Notes: a model not told the origin generated them from the sequence alone. Shown: positions 34,375-45,988, counted from the first letter of the stretch. The stretch is 64,000 bases of DNA from Halobacillus dabanensis (GCF_900114165.1 NZ_FOSB01000004.1:248001-312000), one strand, 5' to 3'. Translations and numbers: made by a program.

Positions 34375-35268
34375 CTAAATCTCCGCTTTTTCCCGGATGT
34401 AATTTCGAGCGATAATAGCTTGTTCTAGAGGATTGGCAATAGAAGGGTCTTGTTCAGCTTCTACTAGCATCCAACCTCTGTATTCCTTATGTGCTAAAGT
34501 TTCAAAAATCGGCCCAAAGTCTATATTTCCGTTTCCTGGAACGGTAAACATCCCCTCTTTTACACCATCAAGAAAGGCTGTCTTTTTCTGCCGAACCTGT
34601 GCTGCAACATCATCTCTAACATCCTTCAAATGTACATGTTTTATTCGGGGGAAATGCAGATTTAATACCTCCATAGGATCTTCACCAGATAAATAAAGGT
34701 GTCCTGTGTCAAAAAGAAGAGAGACCTTGTCCTCATCTGTGATATCCATCAGCTTATCAATTTCTTCTTTTGTCTGCACACCTGTCCCCATGTGATGATG
34801 AAATACAATATCCATCCCTTTCTCGCGAGCAAGCTCACCTAGAAGATTTAACCCTTCAGCTAAAAGTTCCCATTCCCCTTCACTGAAATGAGGCTTAGCT
34901 TCGAATAAAGGGACATCTTCTTTTTGAATACTGCGGCCCTGTTCTGATACCACAATAACCTTAGATCCCATTTCATAAAGAAAATCACGATGTTCTATGA
35001 AAGCTTCCTTTGTCTCCTTAAAAGGGCGTGTGGTGAGGAATGAACTGAACCACGCACTGGCAATTTGCAGTTGTCGTAATTCAAGCGCTTTCTTTAATTT
35101 TTGGGTATCTTTTGGATATTTATTACCTACTTCCGTTCCCTCAAACCCTGCTAGTGCCATTTCACTGACACACTGTTCAAAAGTATTCCCACTTCCTAAT
35201 TCAGGCATATCATCATTGGTCCAGCCGATCGGGCAAATCCCCAGTTTAACCGTATGATCTTTAAACAT
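34375..35268 (-). CDS. iolE: Inosose dehydratase
   Basis: This 297-residue TIM-barrel enzyme dehydrates 2-keto-myo-inositol to 3D-trihydroxycyclohexane-1,2-dione, the second step of inositol breakdown. Matches to B. subtilis IolE run along the whole length: [61 protein letters not shown] and EAEQDPS. The length is the same (297). The start is the ATG at 35268, 9 nt after AGGAGG. The ATG at 35274 is only 3 nt from it. It is separated from iolA by a terminator and has a cre-like site upstream, so it is its own unit. Confidence 0.94.
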   Translation of the reverse strand: MFKDHTVKLGICPIGWTNDDMPELGSGNTFEQCVSEMALAGFEGTEVGNKYPKDTQKLKKALELRQLQIASAWFSSFLTTRPFKETKEAFIEHRDFLYEMGSKVIVVSEQGRSIQKEDVPLFEAKPHFSEGEWELLAEGLNLLGELAREKGMDIVFHHHMGTGVQTKEEIDKLMDITDEDKVSLLFDTGHLYLSGEDPMEVLNLHFPRIKHVHLKDVRDDVAAQVRQKKTAFLDGVKEGMFTVPGNGNIDFGPIFETLAHKEYRGWMLVEAEQDPSIANPLEQAIIARNYIREKAEI

Positions 35269-35290
35269 TTCCATTAGCCTCCTCCACTTA

Positions 35291-35304
35291 TGTAAACACT
35301 TACA
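35291..35304. promoter_or_regulatory. cre-like site upstream of iolE
   Basis: TGTAAACACTTACA is a near-perfect palindrome that differs from the CcpA consensus TGNAANCGNTTNCA at one fixed position. It lies 23 nt before the iolE start, so a bound CcpA would block transcription. Confidence 0.55.
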
Positions 35305-35315
35305 AAATCAGGCAG

Positions 35316-35345
35316 AAAAAAAGGGAGATTGCCCTCCCTTTTTTC
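35316..35345 (-). terminator. Terminator of iolC-iolA
   Basis: The stem AAAGGGAG pairs with CTCCCTTT around a 5-7 nt loop, with a T-run on the minus strand, just after the iolA stop codon. Confidence 0.75.
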
Positions 35346-35352
35346 AGCTGAC

Positions 35353-36819
35353 TTATACCCAGCGAGTAGTCATAACTTTTTTACGGGTAAAGAATTCTAC
35401 CCCATCCTTGCCATTGGCATGCAAGTCTCCATAGAAGGAATTTTTCCATCCAGAGAATGGGAAGAATGCCATCGGTGCTGGAACTCCAATATTGACACCG
35501 AGCATACCTGCATCAATCGTTTCACGGAACTGACGAACACTGCCTCCATCTCTAGTGAAAATGCAAGCTCCATTGGCAAATGGAGATTCATTTGTGACTT
35601 CTACAGCTTCATCTAAATTCTTAACACGTACAATAGAAAGAACAGGTGCAAAAATTTCATCTTGCCAGATCTTCATTTCTGTTGTTACGTTATCGAAAAT
35701 TGTTGGTCCAACAAAATAACCATTTTCTTGGGAGGTATTATCTTGACGACCATCTCTTATAAGCTTGGCACCTTCTTGTTCACCCTTTTCAATATAGCCG
35801 ATTGTACGTTCTTTATGCTGTTCACGAATAACTGGTCCTAAAAAGACATCATCTTCAAGACCGTTCCCGATTTTGATCTCATCTGTTTTCTTCTTAAGCT
35901 GCTCGATAAACTCATCAGCTACAGACTCTTCAACGGCAACCACAGAGGCAGCCATGCAACGCTCCCCTGCTGAACCAAAGGCTGCATTAAGAATCTGTGT
36001 AGAAGCATTATCCATGTTAGCGTCATTTAGAACGATGGAATGGTTCTTTGCTCCAGCCAGAGCTTGGACACGCTTAAGATTTTCTGTACCGCGTTTATAT
36101 ACATATTCTGCTACCGGTTGAGATCCAACGAAGGAAATGGCTGCAACCTTCTTATGGTCAAGCAGTCCGTTAACAACATCATGTGCGCCATGAACGATAT
36201 TGAAAACGCCTTTTGGCAACCCTGCTTCTTCTAATAACTCAGCCAAACGATTGGCCAAGAGGGGTGTCCGCTCAGACGGCTTCATGACGAAAGAGTTACC
36301 AGTGGCAATTGCCATTGGGAACATCCAGCATGGAACCATCATCGGGAAGTTAAATGGTGTGATTCCTCCAATAACGCCGATTGGATAGCGTTGGACACCC
36401 GATTCAAGACCTTTCGCAATTGACGGTAATTGATCGCCCATCATAAGAGTAGGGGCACCTGTCGCAAACTCAACATTTTCAATTCCCCGCTGTACTTCAC
36501 CCTTAGCTTCTTTCAAGTTTTTCCCATTTTCAAGAGTAATCAATTCAGCTAGTTCATCCCAGTGTTCAACCAGAAGTTGCTGATACTTAAACAAGATACG
36601 AGCCCTTTTCGGCACCGGTACTTCTTTCCAATCCTCGAAAGCTACCTTAGCAACGTTAACTGCATAATCTACATCTTCTTTTGAGGAAATCGGTACCCTA
36701 GCAATGACTTCTCCCGTAGCAGGGTTATAAACCTCTTCTGTTTGATCACTTTTCGCCTCAACCCATTCGCCACCAATATAGTTTTTTAGTGTTTTCACTT
36801 CACTTGTAACATTACTCAT
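35353..36819 (-). CDS. iolA: Methylmalonate-semialdehyde dehydrogenase (CoA-acylating)
   Basis: This 488-residue aldehyde dehydrogenase turns malonic (or methylmalonic) semialdehyde into acetyl- (or propionyl-) CoA, the last step of inositol breakdown. The nucleophile is Cys288 in GSAGERCMA. The usual catalytic Glu is absent: the segment reads ALAGAKNH, as is normal for this CoA-dependent group. [20 protein letters not shown] and [20 protein letters not shown] are diagnostic. The ATG follows AAGGAGG by 8 nt. It lies 61 nt after iolC in the same unit. Confidence 0.94.
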   Translation of the reverse strand: MSNVTSEVKTLKNYIGGEWVEAKSDQTEEVYNPATGEVIARVPISSKEDVDYAVNVAKVAFEDWKEVPVPKRARILFKYQQLLVEHWDELAELITLENGKNLKEAKGEVQRGIENVEFATGAPTLMMGDQLPSIAKGLESGVQRYPIGVIGGITPFNFPMMVPCWMFPMAIATGNSFVMKPSERTPLLANRLAELLEEAGLPKGVFNIVHGAHDVVNGLLDHKKVAAISFVGSQPVAEYVYKRGTENLKRVQALAGAKNHSIVLNDANMDNASTQILNAAFGSAGERCMAASVVAVEESVADEFIEQLKKKTDEIKIGNGLEDDVFLGPVIREQHKERTIGYIEKGEQEGAKLIRDGRQDNTSQENGYFVGPTIFDNVTTEMKIWQDEIFAPVLSIVRVKNLDEAVEVTNESPFANGACIFTRDGGSVRQFRETIDAGMLGVNIGVPAPMAFFPFSGWKNSFYGDLHANGKDGVEFFTRKKVMTTRWV

Positions 36820-36880
36820 TTAATTTTCCTCCTTAAAATAGTGATGATAATTATATAAGTTGCTTTCCATTATAGGTAAA

Positions 36881-37882
36881 TCATGAAATCTCCTGTCTTT
36901 CGGCTTTTGCTTTAAAATCATCAATTTCCTTAGTTGTCGGCATGGCATCTGAACAACTGTGTCTTGAAATGACAATAGCGGCTGATGCACTACCGTATTC
37001 CATTGCTTTTGATAAGTCCCAATGTTGAAATAGACCATAAATGAAGGCGGATGCATAGGAGTCACCAGCACCAAAGGTTTTCAACACTTTAGTTTTAAAG
37101 GTACCGCTCGTATGTGAGTTTCCGTCCTTGGTATAAGCGAAAGAACCTTTGGATCCGTGTTTAATCACTACGATTTCAGCGTTATGACTAAACCACTTTG
37201 AAGCAGTCTCTTCATCTGTTTTCTTCTCTTTTTCAAACTGTTCCATCATATCGAACTCATCTCTTGTGCCGATAATAACATCACACTTTTCAGCAGCAAG
37301 GTTATAATACGTAGCTGTTTCTTTATCGTTGTTCCAAGTGTACGGACGGTAGTCGATGTCAAAAATAACTACCACCTCGTGTTTCCGAGCGTATTCCAAC
37401 GCTAAGAAGACAGCTTCTCTCGATGGACTTGCCGCAAGTGCCGTACCAGAGATATGGAGGGCCTTTGCATTTTTTATATAATCCTCTGAAACATCATCTG
37501 TGCTTAGTTTCAGATCTGCCACGTTATCTCGATACATTAAGATACTGCAATCTTCAGGACTCTTAATTTCAGTGAAAGCTAAGCCTGTAACAGCTCTTGT
37601 ATGATCAACAGCTATATTCGTTGTATCAATATTGTCCCCTTTTAAGTAATCCACGATGAAACGACCCATTTGGTCATCTGAAACCTTACCTATAAACCCT
37701 GGTTTTAGACCAAGTCTCGCAGCACCAATTGTAATATTGGCCGGGGAACCTCCTACATACTTTGTAAAAGATTTGGTTTCTTCCATTGGACGATTAAATT
37801 GATCTGCATTTAAATCAATGCACAATCTTCCGACTCCAATAAGATCTAAGGGTCGATCTTCTTTGAATTCCAAGTTATACAT
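36881..37882 (-). CDS. iolC: 5-dehydro-2-deoxygluconokinase
   Basis: This 333-residue PfkB/ribokinase-family kinase phosphorylates 5-dehydro-2-deoxygluconate. The opening LIGVGRLCIDLNADQ and GGSPANITIGAARLGLKPGFIGKV are family marks. FDIDYRP lies mid-protein and the active-site TFGAGDSYASAF motif (catalytic Asp) near residue 270. It matches B. subtilis IolC along its length. The ATG follows GGAGGGG. A cre-like palindrome (37947-37960) lies about 65 nt upstream, so iolC starts its own transcription unit with iolA. Confidence 0.93.
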   Translation of the reverse strand: MYNLEFKEDRPLDLIGVGRLCIDLNADQFNRPMEETKSFTKYVGGSPANITIGAARLGLKPGFIGKVSDDQMGRFIVDYLKGDNIDTTNIAVDHTRAVTGLAFTEIKSPEDCSILMYRDNVADLKLSTDDVSEDYIKNAKALHISGTALAASPSREAVFLALEYARKHEVVVIFDIDYRPYTWNNDKETATYYNLAAEKCDVIIGTRDEFDMMEQFEKEKKTDEETASKWFSHNAEIVVIKHGSKGSFAYTKDGNSHTSGTFKTKVLKTFGAGDSYASAFIYGLFQHWDLSKAMEYGSASAAIVISRHSCSDAMPTTKEIDDFKAKAERQEIS

Positions 37883-37946
37883 GTGATCCCCTCCATTAAT
37901 TCTTAACTTTTAAGAATAGTAGACTCACCTTTTACTTTTTTAGATT

Positions 37947-37960
37947 TGAAAGCGTTTAAA
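37947..37960 (+). promoter_or_regulatory. cre-like site upstream of iolC
   Basis: TGAAAGCGTTTAAA matches the CcpA consensus TGNAANCGNTTNCA except at one position. It lies in the promoter region of iolC-iolA. Confidence 0.55.
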
Positions 37961-38044
37961 TATCTTAATATTACAATATAATACTCTGAACAGAATTGCA
38001 ACAGAATGTTACAAAATATAATCAAAAATTAACCTAAATTTACT

Positions 38045-38068
38045 CAAAAACCAACTCTAAAATTGGTC
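38045..38068 (-). terminator. Terminator of membrane-protein gene
   Basis: A short stem (AACCAA / TTGGT) is followed on the minus strand by TTTTTGAG, 28 nt after the stop codon. It is weak. Confidence 0.45.
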
Positions 38069-38095
38069 GGTTTAGCTTTTCCCCTCTAAACTTAC

Positions 38096-39463
38096 TCATA
38101 ACAGAAAATAAGCTGTCACTATTCCGATAGATCCAAAAATCAAAGTAAAGGGCAAGTTGGTGACTGTAATTGCATATGGGTTTTGCTGGGTATTTATAGA
38201 TGTCAGGGTAACAACAATTCCATAAGTTCCAGAACTCGCCGTTGCCAAAGCTCCTACAATCAACATCACGCCGATTCCCATTGGGTTGAAGACCTCAAAA
38301 AGTGGCTGTAAGATTTCAAGTAATACACCAACCGTGGCAATGGGGTGAACTCCCAAAAGACCCAGTCCTATGTAGGTAAATAAAATTAACCCCAGTATGA
38401 TCACAGGATATTCTTTAAATACAGTAAACAGATATTGAATCCACGTAAGGGCTTCTGTTTGATTAAGACTTTTCGAAAAAAGTGATAGAGAAATAAAAAG
38501 TACAAAAAAGTTCTGCAAGTGATTTGTTTTCTGGCGCCAGGTTTTGTATCCAATTCTCAAGAAAAGAAAAACTTTTTTCATGAAGAACGCCCAAACGAAA
38601 GAAAACGGGAAAATGACCAACGTGACAGCAAGAATAAAACTAAATTGCAACCACTCACTCGTTATCATCACCGCAGCTAAAAACAACCCTAAAATCATCA
38701 ACAATTTGAACATTTTCAAATAGATTTTCTTCTTAGCCTGGTACCCATCCCCTATTTCATAACCTTTGTATGGAATGGATTGAAAGGCATTTTTTTCCAT
38801 CTGTAAATCAAGGATTAGGACTGTGAACGATACCAACAAAAGCCACGGGAGGTAACTTAAATAACTAACCCCTGTAGCATCAACAACAATACCGACCATT
38901 ATTTCCATCGGACTCCATATCATTGCCAATGCATAAGCCCGTATTGTGGACCTTGCAATAAACCGATCACGGATTCTTTTTTTTACCCCTTTTAATGAAT
39001 CTATCAATATTCCCTGAGATAAATTCACAGCTGACAAATTTAAAAAAGTCATTAAAGTTCCACTTGTAAATACACTTTTAGGGTACAAATCACCTAGATG
39101 GCGAACATTCACTTTCATAAGACCTTTAATACTCTTTTCATACCGCCCAATATAGGCAGCACTATTGATCCACGGCAACATGCTTAAAAAAACAAGGAGA
39201 TTCATGTTAGATATAAGGTACAAAGGAAGTGTGTGAAAATGAATGCCTGCTGAAAGGAACATAAAACTTCCAGTAGTTAGAAAGATACCTCCCAAGACTT
39301 TAAACAAACGGGTCGCATAAAAGAAAGAAACCAAAAGCGTTGGAACAGCTAAAATTCCTACGATCCATTCAAGGTAAGATAGCTCTAGGAAAACATTTAT
39401 CAAGTATAAAGCTAAAACTACAGAATATAGAATAAACAGTCTATCAGACAGCCTAAGCTTCAT
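38096..39463 (-). CDS. Unknown polytopic membrane protein in the iol cluster (transporter-like)
   Basis: This 455-residue protein has about 12 hydrophobic helices. It shows GVHPIATVGVLLEIL near residue 370 and ATASSGTYGIVVTL near residue 407, plus a polar loop at 225-250. The design recalls ion-transporter-superfamily permeases (DctM, ArsB or CitMHS-like), with small-residue re-entrant segments in both halves, but I cannot name the family. It has no counterpart in the B. subtilis iol operon. It lies between iolS and iolC on the same strand, with gaps of about 80 and 210 nt. Transport of inositol, a breakdown product or an unrelated solute are all possible. Confidence 0.6.
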   Translation of the reverse strand: MKLRLSDRLFILYSVVLALYLINVFLELSYLEWIVGILAVPTLLVSFFYATRLFKVLGGIFLTTGSFMFLSAGIHFHTLPLYLISNMNLLVFLSMLPWINSAAYIGRYEKSIKGLMKVNVRHLGDLYPKSVFTSGTLMTFLNLSAVNLSQGILIDSLKGVKKRIRDRFIARSTIRAYALAMIWSPMEIMVGIVVDATGVSYLSYLPWLLLVSFTVLILDLQMEKNAFQSIPYKGYEIGDGYQAKKKIYLKMFKLLMILGLFLAAVMITSEWLQFSFILAVTLVIFPFSFVWAFFMKKVFLFLRIGYKTWRQKTNHLQNFFVLFISLSLFSKSLNQTEALTWIQYLFTVFKEYPVIILGLILFTYIGLGLLGVHPIATVGVLLEILQPLFEVFNPMGIGVMLIVGALATASSGTYGIVVTLTSINTQQNPYAITVTNLPFTLIFGSIGIVTAYFLL

Positions 39464-39542
39464 AGAGATCTCTCCAATGTGTCAGGAGTATGAATAAACA
39501 AATACACAAGGGAGAGGATCCTCCCTCTCGCCTTTTTAGAAG

Positions 39543-40481
39543 CTAGGCAAATAGTTTGTCAATCTCATGGAATTCTTGTTTATTCATATTGACTTTAAGC
39601 GTTTTTAGATTACTTTTCACTTGTTCTCCATTTTTTGCGCCTGGAATAATAACATCTATGGCTTCATGTGCCAGGTACCAGGAAAGTACTAAATGAGGAA
39701 TTTCAACACCTTTTCGATTCGCTATCGTTCGTAATTGTTCTACTTTTTCAAGGTTTTGAATGAATGCATCTCCTTGAAAATGAGGCATGCTGGAGCGCAA
39801 ATCAGATTCTGGGAACGTCGTATGTTTATCGTATTTCCCAGCAAGGAGACCTGAAGCTAATGGGAAGAAAGGTACAAACGAAATTTCATTTTCAAGAATA
39901 TATGGAAAGAATTCTTTTTCCGCATCTCTCTGTAGCAGGTTGTATAAGCCTTGAAATACATCTACATGCCCATCTTTATTGGCTTCTTTCAGCTGATCAA
40001 GGTTCATATTAGAAACGCCAATGGAACGTATTTTACCTTCGTCTTTTAGTTCTTTGAGAGCCCTTATAGCTTCACTCTTCAGGGTGTTTTCATCAGGAAA
40101 ATGAATGTAATACAAATCGATGTAATCAGTCTGGAGACGCTTCAAACTATCTTCTACTGATTGCTTAAGAAAGATAGGGGAGTTATCCAAAACTTCCTCA
40201 CCATTAACAAACTTTTGGGCACCTTTCGTAGCTAGGACAACTTCATTGCGATTGCCCATTTCTTTGATGGCCTTTCCTACTAACTCTTCCGAATACCCAG
40301 GCCCATATATAAAAGCGGTATCCAGAAAATCTACACCATTTTCAATTGCTTCTTTTACCATATCCACTCCTTGCTGTTCATCAAGATTTGGATACAAGTT
40401 ATGGCCTCCGACTGCGTTTGTACCAAGTCCAATGGGATTCACATGTAAATCCGTTCGTCCAATTCTAGTTTTTTCAGCCAT
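39543..40481 (-). CDS. iolS: Aldo/keto reductase
   Basis: This 312-residue TIM-barrel oxidoreductase is close to B. subtilis IolS. The shared N-terminal [20 protein letters not shown] segment is distinctive. The catalytic tetrad residues can be seen in FLDTAFIYG (Asp, Tyr), LATKGAQ (Lys) and YIHFPDE (His). The role of IolS in inositol use is not settled, and it is not essential in B. subtilis. The start is the ATG at 40481, 9 nt after GGGG. The ATG at 40487 is too close to that site. It follows iolJ after 70 nt, a gap containing an inverted repeat that may weaken read-through. Confidence 0.92.
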   Translation of the reverse strand: MAEKTRIGRTDLHVNPIGLGTNAVGGHNLYPNLDEQQGVDMVKEAIENGVDFLDTAFIYGPGYSEELVGKAIKEMGNRNEVVLATKGAQKFVNGEEVLDNSPIFLKQSVEDSLKRLQTDYIDLYYIHFPDENTLKSEAIRALKELKDEGKIRSIGVSNMNLDQLKEANKDGHVDVFQGLYNLLQRDAEKEFFPYILENEISFVPFFPLASGLLAGKYDKHTTFPESDLRSSMPHFQGDAFIQNLEKVEQLRTIANRKGVEIPHLVLSWYLAHEAIDVIIPGAKNGEQVKSNLKTLKVNMNKQEFHEIDKLFA

Positions 40482-40551
40482 TTCCATGTTCCCCTTTCTT
40501 AAAAATATTTATATTCGTTTGAAAAGGACGACCTATGATCGCCCCTCCTCT

Positions 40552-41430
40552 TCATGCTTTTTTACTGCTCATAAACTCTCTCATCTTACTTTTAGCCATT
40601 TCTTTCATCGCCTCTTTAGCCGGCGTATGAATAATTCTAGGTTCATAGACTTGTGCATCAGCGTTAAGAACTTCCCTTACAGCATTTGTCCACGCTTGAA
40701 TACACTCTGTATTGACATTTATCTTAGTATGTCCAAAGTGAATCGCTTTTTGTAATTGATAAATAGGGATCCCAGACCCTCCGTGGAGCACCAGTGGGAC
40801 TTGGGTCATTTCAGAGATCTGTTTCATCTCTTCAAATCCTAATTTCGGCTCCCCCTGGTAAGGACCGTGCACAGATCCAAGAGCAGCTGCCAACGCATCA
40901 ACATTCGTTTCCTCAACTAGTTTCAAACATTCATCAGGATCTGCATATTTAACACCACCGACTACGCCATCTTCTGTTCCGCCGACTGAGCCAACCTCTG
41001 CCTCCACGGAAACCCCTTTAGAATGAGCATAAACCACAACTTCTTTTGTCATTTTGATGTTTTCATCAATGGGGAAATGTGATCCATCGATCATTACAGA
41101 GGTGAAACCGGCATCCACAGCAGCTTTACAACTCTCCACGCTCTTGCCATGATCGAGATGTAAGGCAACCGGCACAGAAATAGACATCTCTTTAACAAGG
41201 CTTTCCACCATGGAGACTACTGTTTGAAATCCGCCGAGGTAATCTATTAATCGGTCAGATGCTCCTAGTATTAATGGAGAACCTTCTTCCTCCCCTGCAG
41301 CTAGAAAAGCTTGGATGGATTCCAGGTGGTTAATATTAAATTGCCCAACAGCATAGTTTTCCTGTTTTGCTTTTAACAACATATCCTTCATAGATACCAG
41401 GGACGTCAGCACGTTTTCCTTCGTATTCAT
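40552..41430 (-). CDS. iolJ: 6-phospho-5-dehydro-2-deoxy-D-gluconate aldolase
   Basis: This 292-residue class II aldolase of the FbaA family cleaves the phosphorylated inositol product into dihydroxyacetone phosphate and malonic semialdehyde. Zinc-ligand and active-site stretches are [30 protein letters not shown], and [12 protein letters not shown] near 230. The start is the ATG at 41430, 10 nt after GAGG. A TTG three codons upstream overlaps the ribosome site. It is 18 nt after iolI in the main iol operon. Confidence 0.93.
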   Translation of the reverse strand: MNTKENVLTSLVSMKDMLLKAKQENYAVGQFNINHLESIQAFLAAGEEEGSPLILGASDRLIDYLGGFQTVVSMVESLVKEMSISVPVALHLDHGKSVESCKAAVDAGFTSVMIDGSHFPIDENIKMTKEVVVYAHSKGVSVEAEVGSVGGTEDGVVGGVKYADPDECLKLVEETNVDALAAALGSVHGPYQGEPKLGFEEMKQISEMTQVPLVLHGGSGIPIYQLQKAIHFGHTKINVNTECIQAWTNAVREVLNADAQVYEPRIIHTPAKEAMKEMAKSKMREFMSSKKA

Positions 41431-41448
41431 AGGTATCAATCCTCTTAT

Positions 41449-42291
41449 TTATATTGGTTGAGTATCGTAGTGCTTGGAAACTACATCAAGTGTTGTATCC
41501 TTAGCCTTTTTAATCACATCTTCTGCATCCATTTCGTAATATTCAGGTCTGAACAACTCAACGGATACAACTCCATCTTCATAACCAATCTCTTTCAACG
41601 TAGATAAAAGCCTGTCTAAATCAATCGCACCCTCTCCAGGCCAGACACGGTCTTCGTCCCTTAATAAACCAATTGGGAAGTCTTCTGTATCATCAATATG
41701 AAGAATGAAAATTTTCTTTCCATTCGCTTCTTTTAAAGCTTCATAACTTGAACCCATAGCGTGAAAATGGAAGCAGTCAAAGACGAGTCCTACATTTTCA
41801 CGATCTACCTTGTGCACAATATCGTAAGCCTGCTCAAACGTATTAATCGTGCACTCTGGGTGGCCGACAAATTCGAGGGCAACCTTGATACCGTATGGTT
41901 CTGCAATACTTGAAAATTCTCTAAGCATTTTAACGGAACTTTCTTCAATGTCCTTCAGCAAAATTTTTTCTTCTGTTACAAGTGGAACCGCGACGATATA
42001 TGGAACACCTAGTTCACTTCCTGTTTCAACCATTTGTTTAAACTCATTTAAAACTTGTTCTTCATTTTCACGGTTATTAAAAAAGACCAAAGCATTTAAG
42101 GCTAGCGGTTTAATATGATGGTCTTTAAAGAAAGTCTTTAAATTCTCTAAGGAATGGGACTCCAGATATTCAGGAAGTTTATCCATCGCCCGTATTTCGA
42201 TATAATCATATCCGTGCTTGTCACAATAATTTAAGTCTTTTTCAAGGTTTGAGTTTTCAAGCGTAGTCGCCTGATTAAAACATAATTTCAT
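41449..42291 (-). CDS. iolI: 2-keto-myo-inositol isomerase
   Basis: This 280-residue TIM-barrel isomerase interconverts 2-keto-myo-inositol and 1-keto-D-chiro-inositol. It aligns along its length with B. subtilis IolI: MKLCFNQATTLENSNLEKDL, YDYIEIRAMDKLPEYL, ALNALVFFNNR, metal-ligand segments EFVGHPECTINTFEQAYD and FDCFHFHAMGSS, and HIDDTEDFPIG. It lets the pathway use D-chiro-inositol. A strong intercistronic hairpin (42322-42352) separates it from iolH. Confidence 0.94.
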   Translation of the reverse strand: MKLCFNQATTLENSNLEKDLNYCDKHGYDYIEIRAMDKLPEYLESHSLENLKTFFKDHHIKPLALNALVFFNNRENEEQVLNEFKQMVETGSELGVPYIVAVPLVTEEKILLKDIEESSVKMLREFSSIAEPYGIKVALEFVGHPECTINTFEQAYDIVHKVDRENVGLVFDCFHFHAMGSSYEALKEANGKKIFILHIDDTEDFPIGLLRDEDRVWPGEGAIDLDRLLSTLKEIGYEDGVVSVELFRPEYYEMDAEDVIKKAKDTTLDVVSKHYDTQPI

Positions 42292-42321
42292 TCCCTATTC
42301 CTCCTTAACCATTAGAAGAGC

Positions 42322-42352
42322 TGCGTCACATAGCAGTGGCTTATGTGACGCA
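42322..42352. promoter_or_regulatory. Intercistronic hairpin between iolH and iolI
   Basis: A perfect 11-bp inverted repeat (TGCGTCACATA / TATGTGACGCA) encloses a 9-nt loop. There is no T-run on the minus strand, so it is not a normal terminator. It may be an mRNA processing or stability element. Confidence 0.6.
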
Positions 42353-42421
42353 CCCACTCTTGATGATGACCAGGTGTTTAATTCCTCACGTATTTTCCAT
42401 ATCCTTAAAAAGGATGAGTGA

Positions 42422-43285
42422 TTATATATTTAAACCCTCTTTAATGGATTTAAGGGTTATTTCATTGGACCATTCTGGTTTATCAGGGTAGGAGAAGACT
42501 GAATTTGTAACAATTCCATCAAACTCCATTTCTCTTAATTTACGATAGAGTGCTTCAAAGTTCACTTCCCCTTCACCTGGATTCAAATGTTGGTGAACCG
42601 TAACGTTTGCATCAGGTGGATTCACAATATATCGCAGTCCATATGCCGCTTTATGATTAAGAGTATCCGCAATTAGAACATGATCAAGTAAATCACCCGC
42701 TTCCTCCAGGTGTTGTTCTACATCGCCAATTCCATCATCATAAAAGAAAGCGTGTGGAACAGAGTAAACCAACTTAATCCACTCTTTATCTAATGCTCGA
42801 ATCATTTTAATAGCTTCCGTGTTCAACTCAATAAAATCATGAGGATGAGATTGCAAATTGAGTTTAATTCCCTCTTTTTCAAAAAGTGGCATGAGCTCAT
42901 CCATGGACTTCACAAAAGCAGCTTCACTTTGAACCGGACGGCTTTTGTCACCGGCAAATTCGCTGTTCATTAAGTCCACCCCTAATTCAGAAGTGACTTC
43001 TATACAGCGCTTCCAATTTCTCACTGCGGCTTGGCGTTCTTCTTCAATGGGGGAGGACCATTGTTGGACAGGAAGCACAGAAGAGATTTTGACACCGGCA
43101 TCGGAGCAATATCTTTTTAGATCTTTGATCAGCTGCTTATCAACTTTCGGGTATTCATTAAACCAAATAAAATCTTTACGCGGGGATAACTCAACGTATT
43201 CGTACCCTAATCTAGCAACTGCGTCGATCGTATCTTTTAAATTTGTATTATCACGATAATGTGACGGATCATATGCTAAACGCAA
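42422..43285 (-). CDS. iolH: IolH (sugar phosphate isomerase/epimerase fold)
   Basis: This 287-residue xylose-isomerase-like TIM barrel is homologous to B. subtilis IolH, whose exact reaction is unclear. Shared stretches are [14 protein letters not shown], [31 protein letters not shown] and [15 protein letters not shown]. The start is taken as TTG at 43285, 9 nt after AAGGAG. It aligns with the first Met of the homologue. The ATG at 43294 directly abuts the ribosome site and is unlikely. It is preceded by a 187-nt gap after iolG. Confidence 0.9.
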   Translation of the reverse strand: MRLAYDPSHYRDNTNLKDTIDAVARLGYEYVELSPRKDFIWFNEYPKVDKQLIKDLKRYCSDAGVKISSVLPVQQWSSPIEEERQAAVRNWKRCIEVTSELGVDLMNSEFAGDKSRPVQSEAAFVKSMDELMPLFEKEGIKLNLQSHPHDFIELNTEAIKMIRALDKEWIKLVYSVPHAFFYDDGIGDVEQHLEEAGDLLDHVLIADTLNHKAAYGLRYIVNPPDANVTVHQHLNPGEGEVNFEALYRKLREMEFDGIVTNSVFSYPDKPEWSNEITLKSIKEGLNI

Positions 43286-43472
43286 TGGAAACATCTCCTT
43301 TTTTAACTGTTTGGACTTAACCGATATCTGCTACATTACCAGCAGGTTTTGAATATGAATCTTCAGGGAAATATGAAGGTTAGATCCTCCTACTATTTTA
43401 GGAAGGGAAGTTTGTTACGGTCATATGTGTCCCATACTCCCCCAATTAGATTAATAATGTATTTGTTAAATG

Positions 43473-44519
<1,047 letters not shown>

Positions 44520-44525
44520 CTAAGT

Positions 44526-45938
44526 TTATAAGGCTTTTGTTTTTACATCTTCTTTTTGATTTTCTCGTTTTTTGAAATATGATTCAATTTCTTCTAATGT
44601 TTTACCTTTGGTTTCAGGCAAGAATTTGATAACAAATGCAATTGCTAACACTCCGAGAGCGGCAAATAAAAAAAATGTGGAAGACAATCCGATTCCAGCA
44701 AGAAGAATAGGAAAAACAAAGCTGACTCCGAAGTTAACCATCCAGAGACAAAATACAGATAAACCCATTCCCAGTCCGCGGAGTCGCAATGGAAAAATCT
44801 CTGCAAGCATCAGCCAGGTAACTGGAGAAATCGCGCCTTGCTGGAAACCTAAAAACATAACTGTCAAACAAATAACGACGTACGGCAAAACGACTGTCCC
44901 TTCCAGAACTAAAGATGAAATACCTATCAAAAGCAATGCCGTTAATGTTCCGAATTGACCAACGAGGAGCATCGGTTTGCGCCCGACCTTTCCTAAAAGC
45001 CAAATTCCAACAAATGTAGCAAGAACGGATATAACCCCATTTGAAATATTTGCTGTTAATGCCGCATTTGTACTAAAACCAGCATCTCGCAAAATCTCTG
45101 TCCCATAGTACATAATGGAGTTGACCCCTGTGATTTGCTGAACAACAGCAATCCCTATACCCAGGAACAAAATATAGCGAACCCATGGAACCGTTAGATC
45201 CTTGTATGTGGCCTTATCTAACTTTTCCTCCATAATGACGGTAGCATCAATTTGGTTATATTCACCACGTACTTTAGATTTTTCACGAATTTTGTGCAGC
45301 ACGCCCATTGCCTGGTCTTTTTTCTCATTTTTCATCAGCCATCTTGGACTCTCCGGTAGCGGCAGCATACCAAAGAATAATACTACCGCAGGAACAGCAG
45401 CAATCAATAACATTATTCTCCAGACACTGTCGTTCCCTTCTGACATGTTCCCTAAAATAGCATTGATCGTAAAGGCTAGTAGCTGTCCCGTCACAATCAT
45501 CAATTCATTTTGTGTCACCATCCTGCCACGACTTTCAGATGGAGCCATTTCCGCTAAGTATGTAGGAACTGTCACGGATGCTCCTCCAACCGCAAGACCA
45601 AGTAGGAACCGGAAAATGATCATCAATGTCACACCAGGCGTAAAAGATACCCCTAACGTTGCAAAAAAGAAAAGTACCGCTAAAAAGATAATGGTTTTCT
45701 TGCGGCCGATACTATCAGAGACCCTACCTCCAATAATCGCTCCGATAGCTGCCCCGAATAAGAGGGAACTAGTAACTAACCCTTCAAGGAATGGGGTTAG
45801 ATTAAGCTGACTTTCTTTAGACATGTATGGCAATGCACCATTAATGACGCCTGTATCATAACCAAACAAAAGCCCACCAAATGTTGAACAAACAATGATA
45901 ATAAATAAAAACTTACGTGGGGTCATATTTTTTTTCAT
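44526..45938 (-). CDS. iolT: myo-inositol transporter (MFS sugar porter)
   Basis: This 470-residue, 12-helix transporter has the sugar-porter signatures GGRVSDSIGRKK, PESPRWL, QQITGVNSIMYYG and PETKGKTLEEIE. It is closest to B. subtilis IolT, and its place inside the iol cluster supports inositol as substrate, driven by protons. The start is the ATG at 45938, 8 nt after GGAGG. A 36-codon upstream extension has no ribosome site. A cre-like site lies in the gap before it, so uptake may be directly subject to catabolite repression. Confidence 0.93.
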   Translation of the reverse strand: MKKNMTPRKFLFIIIVCSTFGGLLFGYDTGVINGALPYMSKESQLNLTPFLEGLVTSSLLFGAAIGAIIGGRVSDSIGRKKTIIFLAVLFFFATLGVSFTPGVTLMIIFRFLLGLAVGGASVTVPTYLAEMAPSESRGRMVTQNELMIVTGQLLAFTINAILGNMSEGNDSVWRIMLLIAAVPAVVLFFGMLPLPESPRWLMKNEKKDQAMGVLHKIREKSKVRGEYNQIDATVIMEEKLDKATYKDLTVPWVRYILFLGIGIAVVQQITGVNSIMYYGTEILRDAGFSTNAALTANISNGVISVLATFVGIWLLGKVGRKPMLLVGQFGTLTALLLIGISSLVLEGTVVLPYVVICLTVMFLGFQQGAISPVTWLMLAEIFPLRLRGLGMGLSVFCLWMVNFGVSFVFPILLAGIGLSSTFFLFAALGVLAIAFVIKFLPETKGKTLEEIESYFKKRENQKEDVKTKAL

Positions 45939-45988
45939 TACCTCGGCCTCCAGGTTATAACTTTTTTTAATAATCAAAAAATTGTGAT

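Noticed and set aside
36820-37074. 84-codon frame overlapping the end of iolC
   Set aside because: It lies mostly within iolC in another frame and has no ribosome site or family match.
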